Source: Nilaparvata lugens
Lineage: Eukaryota > Arthropoda > Insecta > Hemiptera > Delphacidae
Assembly (NCBI RefSeq): GCF_014356525.2
Contig: NC_052510.1
Coordinates: 18,085,999-18,149,998 of the forward strand
Direction: 5' to 3'
DNA length: 64,000 nt
The position numbers and the translations under genes were made by a program. The notes under the pieces are model-generated. The model did no database searches. It was given only the letters and a program-made list of their open reading frames with translations, and had not been told where the DNA came from. Shown piece by piece: positions 11,001-24,412 of the stretch (the stretch's first letter is position 1; every line of letters starts with the position of its first letter).

Positions 11001-13843
11001 TCCATTCTCACATCCACATGGATTCATGTCATCTCAGTCGATAAATATTATATTTGCATTAGTTATTTTAATATTAAATTAATTTTGTTCAAAGTTGTTT
11101 GATGATCATAAGTCCTTGGAAGTTTTAAGTTGATGGCAGGATGAAGGATCGATCGATCAATCCAGAAATAGTAAAAAAGTGTATACAATTATGATTTTGA
11201 TCTGGTAACTTCATTGGTTTCTTATGCAAAGCTATAGGTGAATAGCTTGTATCAAACACAACCTAGTAAATTACAATGTATAGGCTAGTCATCAAATAAT
11301 TGTTAATATTCGATAAAAAATATCAATTTATCTTATTATTTAACATTCAAAAATGATGGTGGCAATGAATAAATTCTTTCAATCGATTGCTTCGATTAAT
11401 CTGATTCACTCGATAAATACATTCAACAGATCTATTAATCGTTTTATTGTTTTTTGGATATCAGTATCACTCACCACAGAGGAAATCCAGTGTGCATTTT
11501 GCCGTATAATCACCAATGTCAAAGGTGGGTTTGCCAACCTGTTCTTCCAATCGCTGAACAAGTACATCACTCTGCTCGTTGAAAGTTGTCAAGAAGTTTT
11601 CCAGAAGTTTCTGGTGGAAGGTTGGGTTCACCATTTTCCTTAGTTTACGCCATCTGTCACCTGGAATCGCACATCAAAGAGGATTTCCACGATGAACAAT
11701 GAAGTGGAGGATAATTATTGACTCACAAAAGATACGATGAATGGAAAATTACAAAGAGAAACCATAGAATGCATTTTCCAAGATTGATAAAATGACAAAT
11801 AATAAAAGGATAGGAAACGACAAAAAAACATTGAAAAACATTTTCCAAGAATGCTTCCTGATGTCTTCAGTTTTACAGAATAAGATCATTCAGATGAGAG
11901 AGTAAGAATCAATCCTACATCATTATTACACTTTTAGTAGTTGAACCTCATAGATTTGGGTCTCTGAGGAATCAACTCGAGACACATAATATATGAGTAT
12001 GAGTCAAATATGTGATTAAGAACGGAATAGAAGGATGAGACCATACTCGAGAAACGGGGAAACGGAAGAGATAAATGTGAGAGGAAGTATAAAAGACTCA
12101 TTTTCATGATTTACTCACCTGATGCTACGAATATTCCATCAGAGTGAGCTTTGAAAAACCTGTAAGTAGGATCTTTGTTGGTTCCATATTCACTACTGAG
12201 GATGGCCTGAGGAAAGAGAAACAGTAAAATGTCCAAATCAGTATTACAAGTGAGATTCTAAAGAATATGATTAAACAACACTTGAAAATAATATTGTATT
12301 TGGTTATTTACTAAGATATCTGCCACTGAATAAGATATTTTTCCACTTTCTGTTCTATTGGAAAAATGTCGTCGGTAAGTGAAGAAAAGAGGACCTGGTA
12401 AATTATTGCAGGAAGATGGAGATTGAATTTTCCATTAATTCAATTCGAATTTTCATGAAATTTTCAGAAGTCTGTTACTTATTTCGCTCTCTGGATTAGA
12501 ATTCTGCATATTTTCAACATTATAATCAATTGCATAAGAATTTATAATATTGATTACAAATTTTCATAAAAATCATTTACATGGATTTTTATTTATTTAT
12601 TTTTCGTTCAACCTACCTCAATGTGCTTCGGCTCTGCAAGATTCACCCAGAGGAAGGGACCGAGCCAAACTCTCACAGTGGACCCGTACGTTTTCATCAA
12701 CTCCAGCTGAATATTGTTGTAACCTAAAACATGTAGTGGGGTTAGATCCATTGATGGAATCAACAACCAAATATTGTAAGAAATATTGTGGGGATGGAGA
12801 TTTTCATTCAATTGTCATTGATTTGATATGTGCAGAAATGGGAATGACGAATTTTCCATGTAATTTGTACTACCTAGAATTAACCAAATATGGACGATTG
12901 ATGACAGGAAGTTGCAAAATAAATGTACCTTTTATATTTAAAAAATGCTCGATCCATTATAATGTTAATCAAGAGTTTTCTCTGTAGCTAATTCTTATGA
13001 GGTTACGAGATTTGAATTATTCTAATCTAATGATAAATATTTAGTGTTTCAATTCAGATTTGAATGAAATTTCAATTATTCAACGTATAGTCTCAATAAA
13101 TATCATTAGAGAGATTTACAAAAATCATGAATTCAAACTGACGGAGAAATAACCATAGCAAAGATCATTCCGGAACATTTTCTCAAAAGTATAAAGAATT
13201 TAAATGTTTTCAAATGCTGGCTCGTTGACCATGATTGTTACACCAATTTGATGATCAGAATTCGAACTAGAATATAATAATAGATTCTAGTATCCAAGAG
13301 TCCCATTTACTGATATGTAATGGCAATGATTGTTCTTGACAAACTGTTTAAACTTGGGAGCATATCACATTTATCTCTAAACAATTGATAAAGGACAAGT
13401 GTCGTATTCATACAATCCTATTATTCTAATTTTTATAAGAAAGCAAAGAATTTAGAATTCTCATAACTAAGATATTTCTGATAACATATTTCCGATGTTA
13501 TCTCTATTATCAAAGGGAGCTTCTAGTATTATATCGGAACATGACGATTATAATGAAAATTTAATCATTCATCGTCAAAATATATTTAACGTGGAGTTTG
13601 ATACCAATAATTATTGTCATTTTTCATCATTTCTTCTCATTCTATTCCACTAGTGAACCGTTATTTTAATCGATTTCAACTCACCTTCCATGTCGAGACC
13701 AAAGAAGGAATGAGCGTTTCCTATGAGAGGCAATGTCGGAGGGCCTGGTATCTTGGATATCATTGCCGAAATCCGTTGCATTCTCCTCATGTACCAAGTC
13801 ACAAAACCACAGCAAAGAACATGAGTAGATAGGGCAGTAGCAT
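5083..13843 (-). pseudogene. Clan-4 cytochrome P450, nine exons found, two frameshifts, one exon and 3' end missing
   Basis: Heme-thiolate monooxygenase of the ER membrane. Exons found, 5' to 3': 13843-13685 (hydrophobic anchor, IPGPPTLPLIGNAHSFFG hinge), 12723-12617, 12206-12119, 11660-11475 (helix C WRKLRKMVNPTFH), 10755-10686, 10257-10131, 9023-8969, 7930-7702 (GADTT of helix I, then KEVLR, the ExxR) and 5261-5083 (PDHF, heme loop [10 protein letters not shown]). All junctions are GT-AG, and phases agree across every adjacent pair found. Defects: exon 1 needs one extra base in the A run 13803-13806; the last exon is 179 nt where 180 is expected, shifting frame just after the VHRDT motif; no exon was found between 8969 and 7930 for the 30-40 residues before GADTT; the terminal exon is absent (gap at 4901). 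It could be a pseudogene or an intact gene with assembly errors. The clan-4 call is from motifs; no subfamily is claimed. Confidence 0.85.
6024..7296. mobile_element. Foldback element with ~400-bp arms and a third internal copy, in a P450 intron
   Basis: Left arm about 6024-6437 and right arm about 6874-7296 are long inverted repeats. Shared landmarks are GAGGGAAAAGTT, CTAAACAG beside GTGAGGAGGTG, the G-rich GGGGGTGGGGGTGGTTCAA, TCGAGATATCCGCTCTATAA, and GCTCATGATCAGCATGGATT at the inner ends. The spacer contains a third, more diverged copy (about 6575-6860) in the left-arm orientation, recognisable by GTGAGGAGGTGAACATATCG and an AAGGGATGAGGGTGGTT block. No coding potential was seen. It lies in the intron between the I-helix and heme exons of the P450. 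Confidence 0.75.
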
Positions 13844-16541
13844 GATGACTCGCTCCTCTACACCAGTAATCCATTTTGCTGTAACAGCAGAAATGTTATG
13901 ATGAGTAGAATAATTGAGATTCTTTTGGATTCTTGATGTCCAAGAATTATTGCGGATTAATCAGAAAGATCAAGAAGAGAAATAATTGATGAACCAAAAA
14001 AATTACGTACGGACTCACTTTTATTCTGTAAATATGAAATGAATGACATCTTATTCAATCAATATGTTTATCAGAATGTTTTGCGAAGCAATTTCCAATA
14101 ATTAACGTTTATCGGGATAAAATCTGAAGTACAGAGAGTTTTATTGAATATTTTAAAAATTAACTTTACAATAATTCTTTCTATGTTTTCCGTCGACAAA
14201 CCAACATGAAGTTCTAGTAAAAATTAAAAAAAAATATACTTCGAAAACTTTCATGGGAAACATGTTACCAGCATCTCAGAAAGGAGTAGATAATATGAGC
14301 CATGTGTTTGTACTTTGATTCACTATTAATTTAGCAAAATATCATAATCTTCATAGCTCAATAATTCAAAGCATTAGTTTGTAGAACACAGAGATGGAAG
14401 AGAAACCTTTTCAAATGAAACCTTCTATTTGACATTTCCAATGTGGAGGCTCTTATAATTGATTCCATCAGAAAATGTGTCTATTACAACTACACAAACC
14501 TAACATCTTTTTCTCTCATTTTGACAAAAAAATTAATAATATACCGAACTGGATAAATCCAGCACGCATTTATTTCGAAATGATTTCGAGAAAATTCATC
14601 CAATTACTATCAAGAGGAATCAGATACGAGGCTACCAGCTGGGTATAATGAAGCGAGCCACTTGACTCTCAATCAAATAAAAACCAGATTAAAACAAAAA
14701 TCCGCTTGAAAAAGTCTGGAAGCAGGCAAGTGGTTGATAGGTCATTTTTCCTCATCGCCAGATTGTTCACAGTCTGTTTTTCTCACATCCATCATGCAGA
14801 GTTTTGGGACTCGTTACATAAGAGGTCTCGAATCTCTCAATCCAAGAATGAACCAGGAACATTTCAGTTTTCTATCCCAAGGTCAGTCCTAAACGCGCTA
14901 GCCATATTCTAAGATAACGTTCTCCAAAAAGTTGTTTTTATACGAGTGTAGACTATAGTAAGAGGCATTGGAGAGGTCAATGCGGAACAATAAAATACAC
15001 AATTTAAATGTTTATCTCGCGTATTATGCAAGCAAATTCTAGTGTGAGAGTTTAAATCTGACAAGATGAAGAGTATCATTATTGTCTGTTCCATTCAATG
15101 CCACATCAATAGGTTTTGATCTAAATGATAGCGATAATTATAAAGTAGATTCAGGAAGGATAAATTATTGCATGTAACAGTCTTAACTATACTCTGATTG
15201 TAGGTATATGGTAAGTGGAGCAGTTATCGCTCTGTATGTAATTGCATTTAAGCTACGAGCTCTAAACGGTATTCAGTACGATCAAGGTCACTTGTTATGG
15301 TATAACACGAAAATGTGCGTTTTGTTAGTTATTTGATGGTAGGCAATGAGACGTTTCCACCTTGGTAAAGATATAAAATATGAGGGTTGTAAAGTTCCTG
15401 GTGGTTGTCAGTAATTGATAACAAGGAATTGATGACTTTGATGTTGATTTTTTGAGACAGAAATTCGACAACCCATAACGATTTTTTAATATCAAAAATA
15501 AAATGGAAATTGTTTCGTAATATTTAACTTTTGACTTTCTCCAGTGAACACTGAGAATATATTAGAAAAGATAAATGCTTGAAAAAAAGTTTTTTGTTCG
15601 GATAAATTATAAATTTCTTTAAAAAAAAAGACAACTTTTGGGATCCCCTCACAAATCATTTATGGGTTCAAAATCATTTTTGATAACATTCTCATGCCAT
15701 TAGAAAACTGCAATATGATTTCGAAGAATATTATGATTACGAGGCTCTCAAGTTTTGTATTTTTGTAAACCCATCAGGAAGTTCATTTCTGTCATGAAAA
15801 TTTTCAGCAGTTAATTTATAGCATTCATGAATAATTTGAATTTTTTAGCTATCCAAGAAATCGTTTAATCTTCGACATGTACAATCCACTTCCTCAAAAA
15901 AATATTAGTCAATGAGTCAATTGAAAAAAATTTATTATTGATAATTACCTGTGTTGAGATATGTAATGTATATTACTCATGTATAAAATTCAATTGAACC
16001 AAATTGACAGTTTGCTATAATCATAACAGAATAATGATAGAATTAAAACTAATATAATAGTCTTTTCAATAGTATCAATTATTGCTCTAACCAGAGAATT
16101 CCAAATGTTTAATGTTCATCATCAACCAAAATCTCAATAAAATTAGAAGGCTAATCAACGGCTAGATTGAAGAATAAGCTGTAATCTCAATTCAATGAAC
16201 ATAGACAGCTTCGAGAGTTAGGCTATATCGTCCTGAATATGAAACAATAAATCCAGTTTCCCATTGAAGTGATTGGATGTAGAGAACTATTTGAGCTTTG
16301 ATTGCTGAATAATTATTGTTCTCATAAAAAATCATCTTTGGAAATATCCCGTGGATTATCACTCCTCCAATAAATAATAATAATAAGATAATGCTTTTCG
16401 TAATATTACACGAGTCTTATTCTCCTAAATTTGAAAATGATTCAATGTATCAACCTATTATTTTTCAATGACAAAGTATGAGAGGTTTATCGTCTAGTTC
16501 CTCTTCCTCTCCAGTTGAACCAAGAGATGGTACATACTTCA
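13844..16541. other. Upstream region of the P450, no gene seen
   Basis: AT-rich sequence 5' of the P450 start. Short open frames here have no recognisable motif and no paired splice signals. A promoter or 5' UTR exon of the P450 may lie in it, but none could be identified. Confidence 0.4.
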
Positions 16542-16727
16542 GCTGCGTTTACACGAGAGTTATTAACAAAATGTTGATAACTCAATCCTTATAGGTTGTA
16601 TTAGATTGAACATAGCTTATCATACACATGATGAACATATGTGTTTGTCAAGTTCCGTGCAATCTAATAGAATCTATGACGATTAAGTTATTAACATTTT
16701 GTTAATAACTTTTGTGTAAACGCAGCC
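16542..16727. mobile_element. MITE with ~45-bp terminal inverted repeats
   Basis: The left end (GCTGCGTTTACACGAGAGTT, then ATTAACAAAATGTTGATAAC) and the right end (complement: GCTGCGTTTACACAAAAGTT, then ATTAACAAAATGTTAATAAC) form terminal inverted repeats with few mismatches around a short AT-rich core of about 95 bp. The flanks (CTTCA left, CTAA right) do not give a clear target duplication. It is non-coding, and the superfamily is not assignable from the ends alone. Confidence 0.7.
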
Positions 16728-19315
16728 TAAGTAAGTTATTATGAGCGGGGGACTTTATGCTACCATTCTGGAAGGCAAGCGGAATTCACAATATTAATTA
16801 ATTAATTGAAAGGTTATCTAAAACATTTGATAGTCCTTGGGTATTTCATTTTGATATTGTAACTTGTTCATACAATTATCGTGAAACATTTAATTTTGGA
16901 GCCCTTCCAAAAGGAAATTAACTCCATGGTAACTGGAATTCAGAAATATTCAAGAAAGTTCAAAGAACGTAATATTGCCAAATACCAGTTGTAAAAGAGT
17001 TGTGATTCAACGAATTTTTTTATCACAAATTGAAGATCTTTAGGAGATTTCCTGACTTTATGAGTGGATCTAATATTCTTTAGTACTTGCATGTCAAATT
17101 GAAATGTGGTTAATCGAAAGTTGTTAATGGAAATTGAATAATATAGATCAATCAAAGAGATCGAACATTTTTCAAAGAGATACATTTTTTCTTATTTAAT
17201 TTTGAGAATGAATTTGCTTCACAGTCAAAAATAACAGTGGATCATTATTGGCTTCAAGTGTTGATAGTTGATATTCAGTTTTTTACAAATTACTATATTG
17301 ATGACATGTTATTTTCCTATCCTACCTGTTAGTTTGGCAGCCATAATCCTTCGGTAAATTTAGCAATTACACAAGGAAGGTATCTGCTGCACGACTGTTA
17401 CCTGGTACAACTCACTACTAAACGCACAGTTCGAAATAATTCGCGCTCTACAAAGTTGAAGAAGCCGGGTCCGGCTACAAGATCATTCATCCCACCACCT
17501 CACCAAACAACTTGACCCGGCATGCTTGATGAATAAAAAACAACTTTAAACAAGCCAACAGGATGCCAACAGGATGCCAACAGGATGCCGAGAATGTTCA
17601 GAACATAGACAAAATGAATTGATAGTCAACATTCTTCCAGGTAGACTGTCGTTCCACCAAGGATGATAGTTATTGAAATAATTACATCGGAATTATCAAG
17701 TTGATGACAACTGAACCGACTAGAAAAGATAGGATATTGTAAAAGATATGAGTGAAACAGGTTTCATCATATTATACTAGACATGATAGATGATAAATAT
17801 CACATTCTGCTATGGAGAATAAAAAAATCTAAAGTTTGGTGTGGGATGGTTGAATAGAATATACAGTGATCATTGATAAAACATCATAGTGACATTTATT
17901 GAAATTGAATCACAGTAAAAACATTAAATTAGGTTTTATTGTAGTAGACATTGATGAAAGATATTGTAATAATGGTAGATTCATGTAGGCTATCATGTTA
18001 AGGATTTTCCCAATTGAATTTTAAATGAACTACTGATACATTGGATGTATGATCACAGAGATTAATGAAATTCATCAATCTCAATAAGTATGTATCAACA
18101 AGAGTGATTGATAATCAACACTGGTATGATATATTCATCAAGTATCCATTAACGTGAATGACGATTGGGTTCGAGTAAAACCTGTGTTTTTTCATGTAAT
18201 CAATGAAATTATTGTAATTGAATGATTATTGTTATTAATTCGAATTCCAGTATTATTGGAGAGTGCTTGAGTATTGTAGTATAGTATTAGGGGGAGTATA
18301 CTCTGTTACTGAGTGGCATAAATTACAGTAATTCAATGACCATTAGTGACCAGTGTAATGAAGGTTGTGAAGTAGTTCCAGTGCTAAGTAGTAGCTTTGA
18401 AAACTCACATTTATGCATTAGTCATAATTTGCCAAATTGAGTGGACTGACCAGGTGTTGACCACTACTTGATTTGTGGAAATGTAATCAATCACCGCAAG
18501 TACCTGAGTCTGTTTAACATTTTGATTGATAGCTTCGGTAATTAGGCGACTGGTGCATTAGAGCCTATGTCATTATACGGTGTAAGCATGGGTACGTCAT
18601 AATTGACAACGTGTTTGGTCCAAACTTCAATGGCAATAGTTTAGAACCATTAGAACTTGTTCATCAAGCTGTAATAATATGTTGTCACTAAATAGGTGTT
18701 GAACTGATTGAACATTGAAATCTTGTTCTGGTTTGAGTTATTAATAATCGGGAACTTCCCTCATACTGTAGGGTTATAGAACTTTCTTCATTAGTACCGT
18801 ACTATTAAGTGTTGATTCCTTGTTGGACAATGGATAAGTGATAGGGAATGTTCAAAATAGTTCAATAAGAGTCAATTTATTCATTAATAATTGATAAAAA
18901 CCATGTTAACAATAAGGAGAGCATTAGAAATCTTCAATTTGAACATTTTGTCAGATTGTACTATGACTGAGATTATGCCGTAATATTAAATTCTGCCACT
19001 TTATAAGTGTTGACAAATTGACAAGAATGATTTAGGAGATGATTATTCAGAGATTAATCACACTAGGACTCTTACAAGTTCATTCATCATTTATCATCAA
19101 ATTTATCATCATTTATCATGATGATACAGAATCCACGAAATACTTTTTAGTATTAATCGAATATTATATTTTTCATGATAATTCCCCAAAACAGATCATC
19201 CAGCATTGTATCGAAAGTGTTAACAATCGTAGGCTATATTTCTGCTAGACTTTAGTTTTTGAGATGTGAAGCAAACCTCAGTTCCAAAGTCTCGAGAATT
19301 ATCAAAAAGTACGTG
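16728..19315. other. Intergenic, one short tandem repeat
   Basis: No gene or RNA was recognised. At 17554-17589 the 11-mer GCCAACAGGAT is repeated three times and followed by GCC. The rest is AT-rich unique-looking sequence. Confidence 0.4.
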
Positions 19316-19935
19316 CTGTGCAAAGGCTAAAAATAAACTTTCTACTGGTGATATTTTTCAAAGTTTTTCGATTTGAAAATCATCAAGCTATCAAAATTAA
19401 AAAGATTACTCGGGAAACACTTTTTAGTATTAAACACTTTAAGAGGAAGTATGAAAAACACTTTCTTCCCGATCATTACTTTTTGAAATATGAGCGGCTC
19501 AAGTTTAAATTTTTGGGACAGAACATTTCAAATACGGTAAGAGATAAATCAATGAGCTTTTGAAGATGAATTTTCCATTGTATTGTTGATTGTATAAAAC
19601 AAAACTCTTTTCGACAATATCAATTTTTGAGAAAGTTACCAAAAATAACTCAACTGAAATTTATTTTTGGTCATTTTTAGCAAATTCAATAACTTTCTCA
19701 AAATTGATATTTTCAATTAATTTGAGCAACAACACCATGAAACATTATCCTCGAAATCTTATGAATTTATTTCTCACTGAATTTGAAATGTTTTGTCTCA
19801 AAAATTGAAACTTTAGGCGCTCATATCTCAAAAAGCAATGATCGGAAAAAAAATGTTTCATAATATAACATAAACAAATAGAAAAACTTTGAAAAATATC
19901 ACCAGTAGAAATTTTATTTTTAGCCTTAATGTGCT
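19316..19935. mobile_element. Foldback (long hairpin) element
   Basis: The outer ends match as inverted repeats: GGCTAAAAATAAACTTTCTA and TCTACTGGTGATATTTTTCA on the left (19325-19360), and the same motifs in complement at 19880-19925. The innermost arms are AATATCAATTTTTGAGAAAG (19616) and its complement ending at 19710, leaving a short centre. The structure is therefore folded along nearly its whole length, with interior parts diverged. Open frames of 72-81 codons inside it have no protein resemblance and are by-products of the AT-rich repeat. Confidence 0.65.
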
Positions 19936-20282
19936 TTGTGAATACAAAATATTATAAAGTTGTTTCGTGTAAGATTCAATAGAGGATATTCATAAAAAAT
20001 ATTTTAGAGCTCTTCCAAAATAGAATAATAGTACCAAAAAGGTAGATATAAGAAAGATTGTGGGAAATCTTATGAAGATTCTAAATAGATACCTAAATAT
20101 TCCAAAATTTATTGGAATATCTCTTGAACATCTATTCAATGATTATTGAGAGGAATACTAAAATTGACAATAATTATGTCATAACTCTCCCATGCAGCTC
20201 CCTCCAACCTTTAGTGTCGAATATAATTTTCAACACACTATTTTGATATTTCAAATAACAACATTATTTGTAATTCATGTAA

Positions 20283-20402
20283 ATGAACAATAATTATGTC
20301 AGTTACTGACTGGAGTACTTTCGGGCGCTAAGCGTTCATATTGATCAGGACGCTTGCTACCCGAAAGTACTCCAATCAATAAGCGAACATGATTGTTTAT
20401 TC
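20283..20402. mobile_element. Small hairpin MITE
   Basis: Two arms of about 50 bp are inverted: GGAGTACTTTCGGG on the left and its complement CCCGAAAGTACTCC on the right, bordered by ATGAACAATAATTATGT and its near complement CATGATTGTTTATTC. The loop is only about 12 bp. No coding capacity. Confidence 0.65.
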
Positions 20403-21837
20403 AGGTAAATAATTGACTGCATGATAGTAAGTAAGTATGTTCATACATCATAGTTCGGAATGGATTAAGAAACCATCAGCCAACATCATCATAACATTTT
20501 TGCCTATTTTCTAATCATCCAATTCTGATCGAACTATCCATCTGAATTATTATCTCATTTCTCAATCAACAAATATCAAAGAATTTCCTAAACAAGTACG
20601 TCGTATGAACTTTCCTCTTGTTTTGTTCTGCAAATCAGTACGATAAATATGCGATTTGGGTTATATTGAATCCAGTTTATTATGTCTCCATAGGCTAATA
20701 GACCATAGCCTTCAACACCAAAAACCTTTTGGAAACTTCCAAAGATATGAGAATATAGAACATTCAAATATACTGTAATATATATTACAGAGTAGATTAT
20801 TATTATTAGAGTAGATTCTAATAAAACGTGCGAAATTTAAAAAAGAGAGTGGAATGATAATTTTTTTGATAATAATAAATTATTGAAACCAGAAATCATC
20901 AAATGATACTCCTTTCCATTATTATTCATATCATACTAACGAATGGCACAAGGAAGTCTGAAGCAATATAATAGAAATGTCAATGCTTTGTATTATTACG
21001 TTCAATAATTTTATATTAAATTCTCCAGTTCCATAGTTCACTGTATGAGGTGAAAAGGTTTGATTCTTGGCCAGGTATCAGTGTTGAATACGAAGTGTGA
21101 GGGAATTGTTATATCTCTTTTATAAATAAATTTGAAGTTGAGAAGGGCCGAATATCTCTACACCTCCTATTTTCAAGGAAAGAAATATTCTTTTACTCCT
21201 CATGATGTTTCCTAGTCTCATACTCATGATCCGGATTACCTGGCCAGTTAGAGAAACTCTGCATATCTGAAAACTACTAGAATCAAAGATTTGATTGGTA
21301 GAAATGTACGGTACTCTACTTACTGCTATGCTTTTGATCCAAATGACTGGAAACCAATCCAGCAACATTCACTTTCACATCCATATTTGGTTTCTTGTTA
21401 GGATCCTTTTGAATTGTTACTTCAAATTTATTTATAAAACTAGAATATTCTGAGATAATAATTGAACAAAATCTTATATCGAGCACTTTGAGTAACGCAT
21501 ATTCTCAATCGATGTTTGCGTATCACAGTATTCCAGAAGAACAAAACCACTGAACATAGAACTATGTAGAGAACAACACTTACTAGCTGTGTAAGACACA
21601 ACGGTTAATTTGAAACTGAATCCCATACAGTTCAATAATAATTGATCAACGAGATCAAAATTATTGGTTTCAGGTTTGTCCAGTCGGGACCAGTGAAGGC
21701 CCAGGCTGCTCACACAAAAAACGCGAATGTTTAAATTCACAAAATTTAATCACCGTCAGTGACCCTACAATAATTTTAATCACTGGATTTCCTTGGTTCG
21801 AATCAAAACAACATGGTCAGCTTGACCGAAAATTAGT
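20403..21837. other. Intergenic, nothing recognised
   Basis: AT-rich sequence without recognisable exon, RNA or bounded repeat. Reading frames at 21120-21368 and 21474-21740 (minus) have no identifiable motif. Confidence 0.35.
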
Positions 21838-22100
21838 TTAGAGAGGATGATAGAGAGAGAAAAAGAGATAGGATGCTTTAGATAAGAAGGAAGAGTGAGT
21901 GAGAACGTGTGAAGGGAGGTTGCGTGAGTGAATGAGAGAGTGAAATATTATGGAAGGAAGTTTTTCATTGAATTCCATATCCTATATTGTTTATTTTGTG
22001 CCATCGACTCCATGAAGTCTCCATAATGTCTCCATTAAGTCTCCATAAAGCCTCAATGAAGAAAAAGAGAGGTTGTAAAAGCAAAGTTGAGTGAAAGGTT

Positions 22101-22144
<44 letters not shown>

Positions 22145-22500
22145 AGCGAGAGCGAGGATAATGATAAGAGGGAGTGATAAAGAACAAACGAAAATGAAAG
22201 AGGGGTAGAGGATAATGAGATAAAGAATAAGCTCTTGAGAATTAGGAATTGTGAAAAGGTGTGAAAAAGGGAACAATATTGTAGTTATTCCAACGCAATA
22301 AGTTAGAGTGAGAAGAATAAGTAAGATTATGAGACTATTTTGTTCTCATATTGAAGTTCAGAACAAGAGTTGGAAAGAGAGAGAGAGTGAGTGAGTGAGA
22401 CTGGTGGGAAAGGTATAATAGACATGATCATCGAAATGAAAAAGAGATGGTGGATAAACGTGTGGTAGAATATCAGCAAGAGAGAAAGAGAGGATACTAA
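21838..22500. repeat. Purine-rich tract with an (AG)20 microsatellite
   Basis: The plus strand is strongly purine-biased for about 650 bp, with many GAGAG, GAAAGAG and GAGTGAGTG stretches. It includes a pure (AG)20 microsatellite at 22103-22142. Such tracts can form triplex structures; here only the base composition is observed. Confidence 0.75.
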
Positions 22501-24385
22501 CATTTATTCCAGTGAACTTTACTAGGTCAAATTAAGACCGATTATTTGGTAATCATTCATTCATCGACATTTTTTGTGGCGTGTAACCGGTAATTTGGAG
22601 CTACTCTACAATATTCACCTTCTCCTCATCGTCATCATCATCATCAACCCATCATGACTGTAATGACGTCATACAAGAAGAAAAAACCTTCTTCGATAAA
22701 GTTATGGTATGCAGGAAACAAGTTCTGTATGTTGGATATTCACAATTTGTGGAGAACGTTATTTATGGTAGTTGGTTATGGAGGTCAGCTGTTATCCTTC
22801 AATCGTTCTGTTGCTGGACTGTACAACTTTCAAGTATTCAAATGCTCTTGAAGATTCACCAATGATTAGTCTTCAATTTATAATTTTTTTATGAATGAAT
22901 TGTTTTTTTCCAATAAACTACAGTAACTATATAACCATAGAGGTAATGTACAATGAACTATTGTTTAAATTGTAGAAACATATTTTATTATATTATTTCT
23001 GATATCAAAATTAAATATTGAAATACGGCTTTAGGAAAGAATATAGTTTTTTCCAACTATATGCGTAGAATAGAACGCAGCCCAATATTTATAGAGTTTA
23101 ACATGATAGAATTAAAGGTTGTATTAGCTTAGGTAACACACCTAATACCAAATATGATCAGATAACTTGGTAAATGACAAAAGACTCAGTAAAGAGTATA
23201 CCACAATATTGTGAGAACTATTTCACAGAATCTGATCCACTGAATAATCCAGTGGAACTATTCTGCTATAAATTTTCATCTTAATTTTTAAACATCTCTG
23301 ATAAATTCATTGATTGAGGATGGAATTGATTTTGAGGTTTCCAGTCTTCAGATTCTCGAAGTTTCAAAATTTAATGGGATAAAATTACTGACGGATTTTT
23401 CGTTTTGATTATCAACGTTTAGAGCTGATTACCGTCTTCAGGAATAAATTATTTTCCCATACAAATAATAAACATGGAATATAGTGGACAATAGAAAAAA
23501 TATCAATAATTGGATAAATTAAAGACACTCGATCATGACTTTCATTTCTTGACCCATTGATATTATTTCTTGAGTTAAATCTTGGGTTTAATTTTATGAG
23601 TTTATTCTTGTTTTTTATGAAATTGGAAGGTGCCTTCCAAATTCACCAGCTTATTCACCGGAAAGTTCCGGCTGATTCATTGGATTATTTTAAAATCATT
23701 TTATTTGAATTGATTTTATTTTCATACAATATGTTAAATAAACCACGAACAAATCGGGATTATTGTGATTGGCCCGCTTATGGTGAATCAATAGATCCGA
23801 TAAGAATAGGTACAGTAGTTTAAATCGTCCTAAAGACCAGGGAAATAGTGTAAACAGTATTCACTGTTATAATTGGTTGTGGAAGAGCAACTTCAATTTG
23901 AGTGATGTAATTGACAAATTCAAGTCCGGGGTCAATGATTGCTGCCCAATTCCACAGAGCTGGTTTTTACTACCAGCTAATGAACTCGTATATGAACACA
24001 GTCTTGAATCTGTGGTATGAGCCAGCTTGCAATCAACTCTCATCAAAGAGTCTGTAACGATCACTCTATTGTTTTACTACCTTGTCTTTCCAGTTAAACT
24101 ATTCAACGGTGATAGAACATTTTTCACGGCTCCATTTTCCTGGTTCCGGAATTCCAAACAACTCTTTTCAAATTTCACAATTCTTTCAAGTGGTTTTGTT
24201 ATGCATCTGGCTAGACCAGAATCTGAAATTGTTTCGTTCGAAAAAGATGTTCATGCAATCAGTGTCTGAAAAGCTATTAAGGCAATCAACGTTTCTTTTC
24301 ATATTGTTATTGTGATACCTATTGTTCGTGGATAGGAGTATATCACCCACTTCCCAATAGTTTGGGCTTTCTCATTGATATACTA
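22501..24385. other. Intergenic, nothing recognised
   Basis: No gene recognised. Open frames at 22654-22851 and 23557-23823 have no known motif, and no splice pairing supports them. Confidence 0.35.
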
Positions 24386-24412
24386 GTAGGCCTATGTACC
24401 CGTGCTTTGCAT
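24386..24412 (-). mobile_element. Helitron-like 3' terminus (fragment)
   Basis: On the minus strand the segment reads GCAAAGCACGGGTAC and ends CTACTAGT, closely like GCGAAGCACGGGTTC..CTAGT at 54826-54847. A conserved GCACGGGT motif before a terminal CTAG (CTRR) is typical of Helitron-type 3' ends in insects. The body upstream (24413 onward) is too diverged to define. Confidence 0.4.

Noticed and set aside
19318..19808. Two small protein-coding genes
   Set aside because: Both frames lie inside a foldback repeat and have no splice signals or protein motifs.
22654..22851. Small gene starting MTVMTSYKKKK
   Set aside because: No recognisable motif, no flanking splice or promoter evidence; length is usual for chance frames here.
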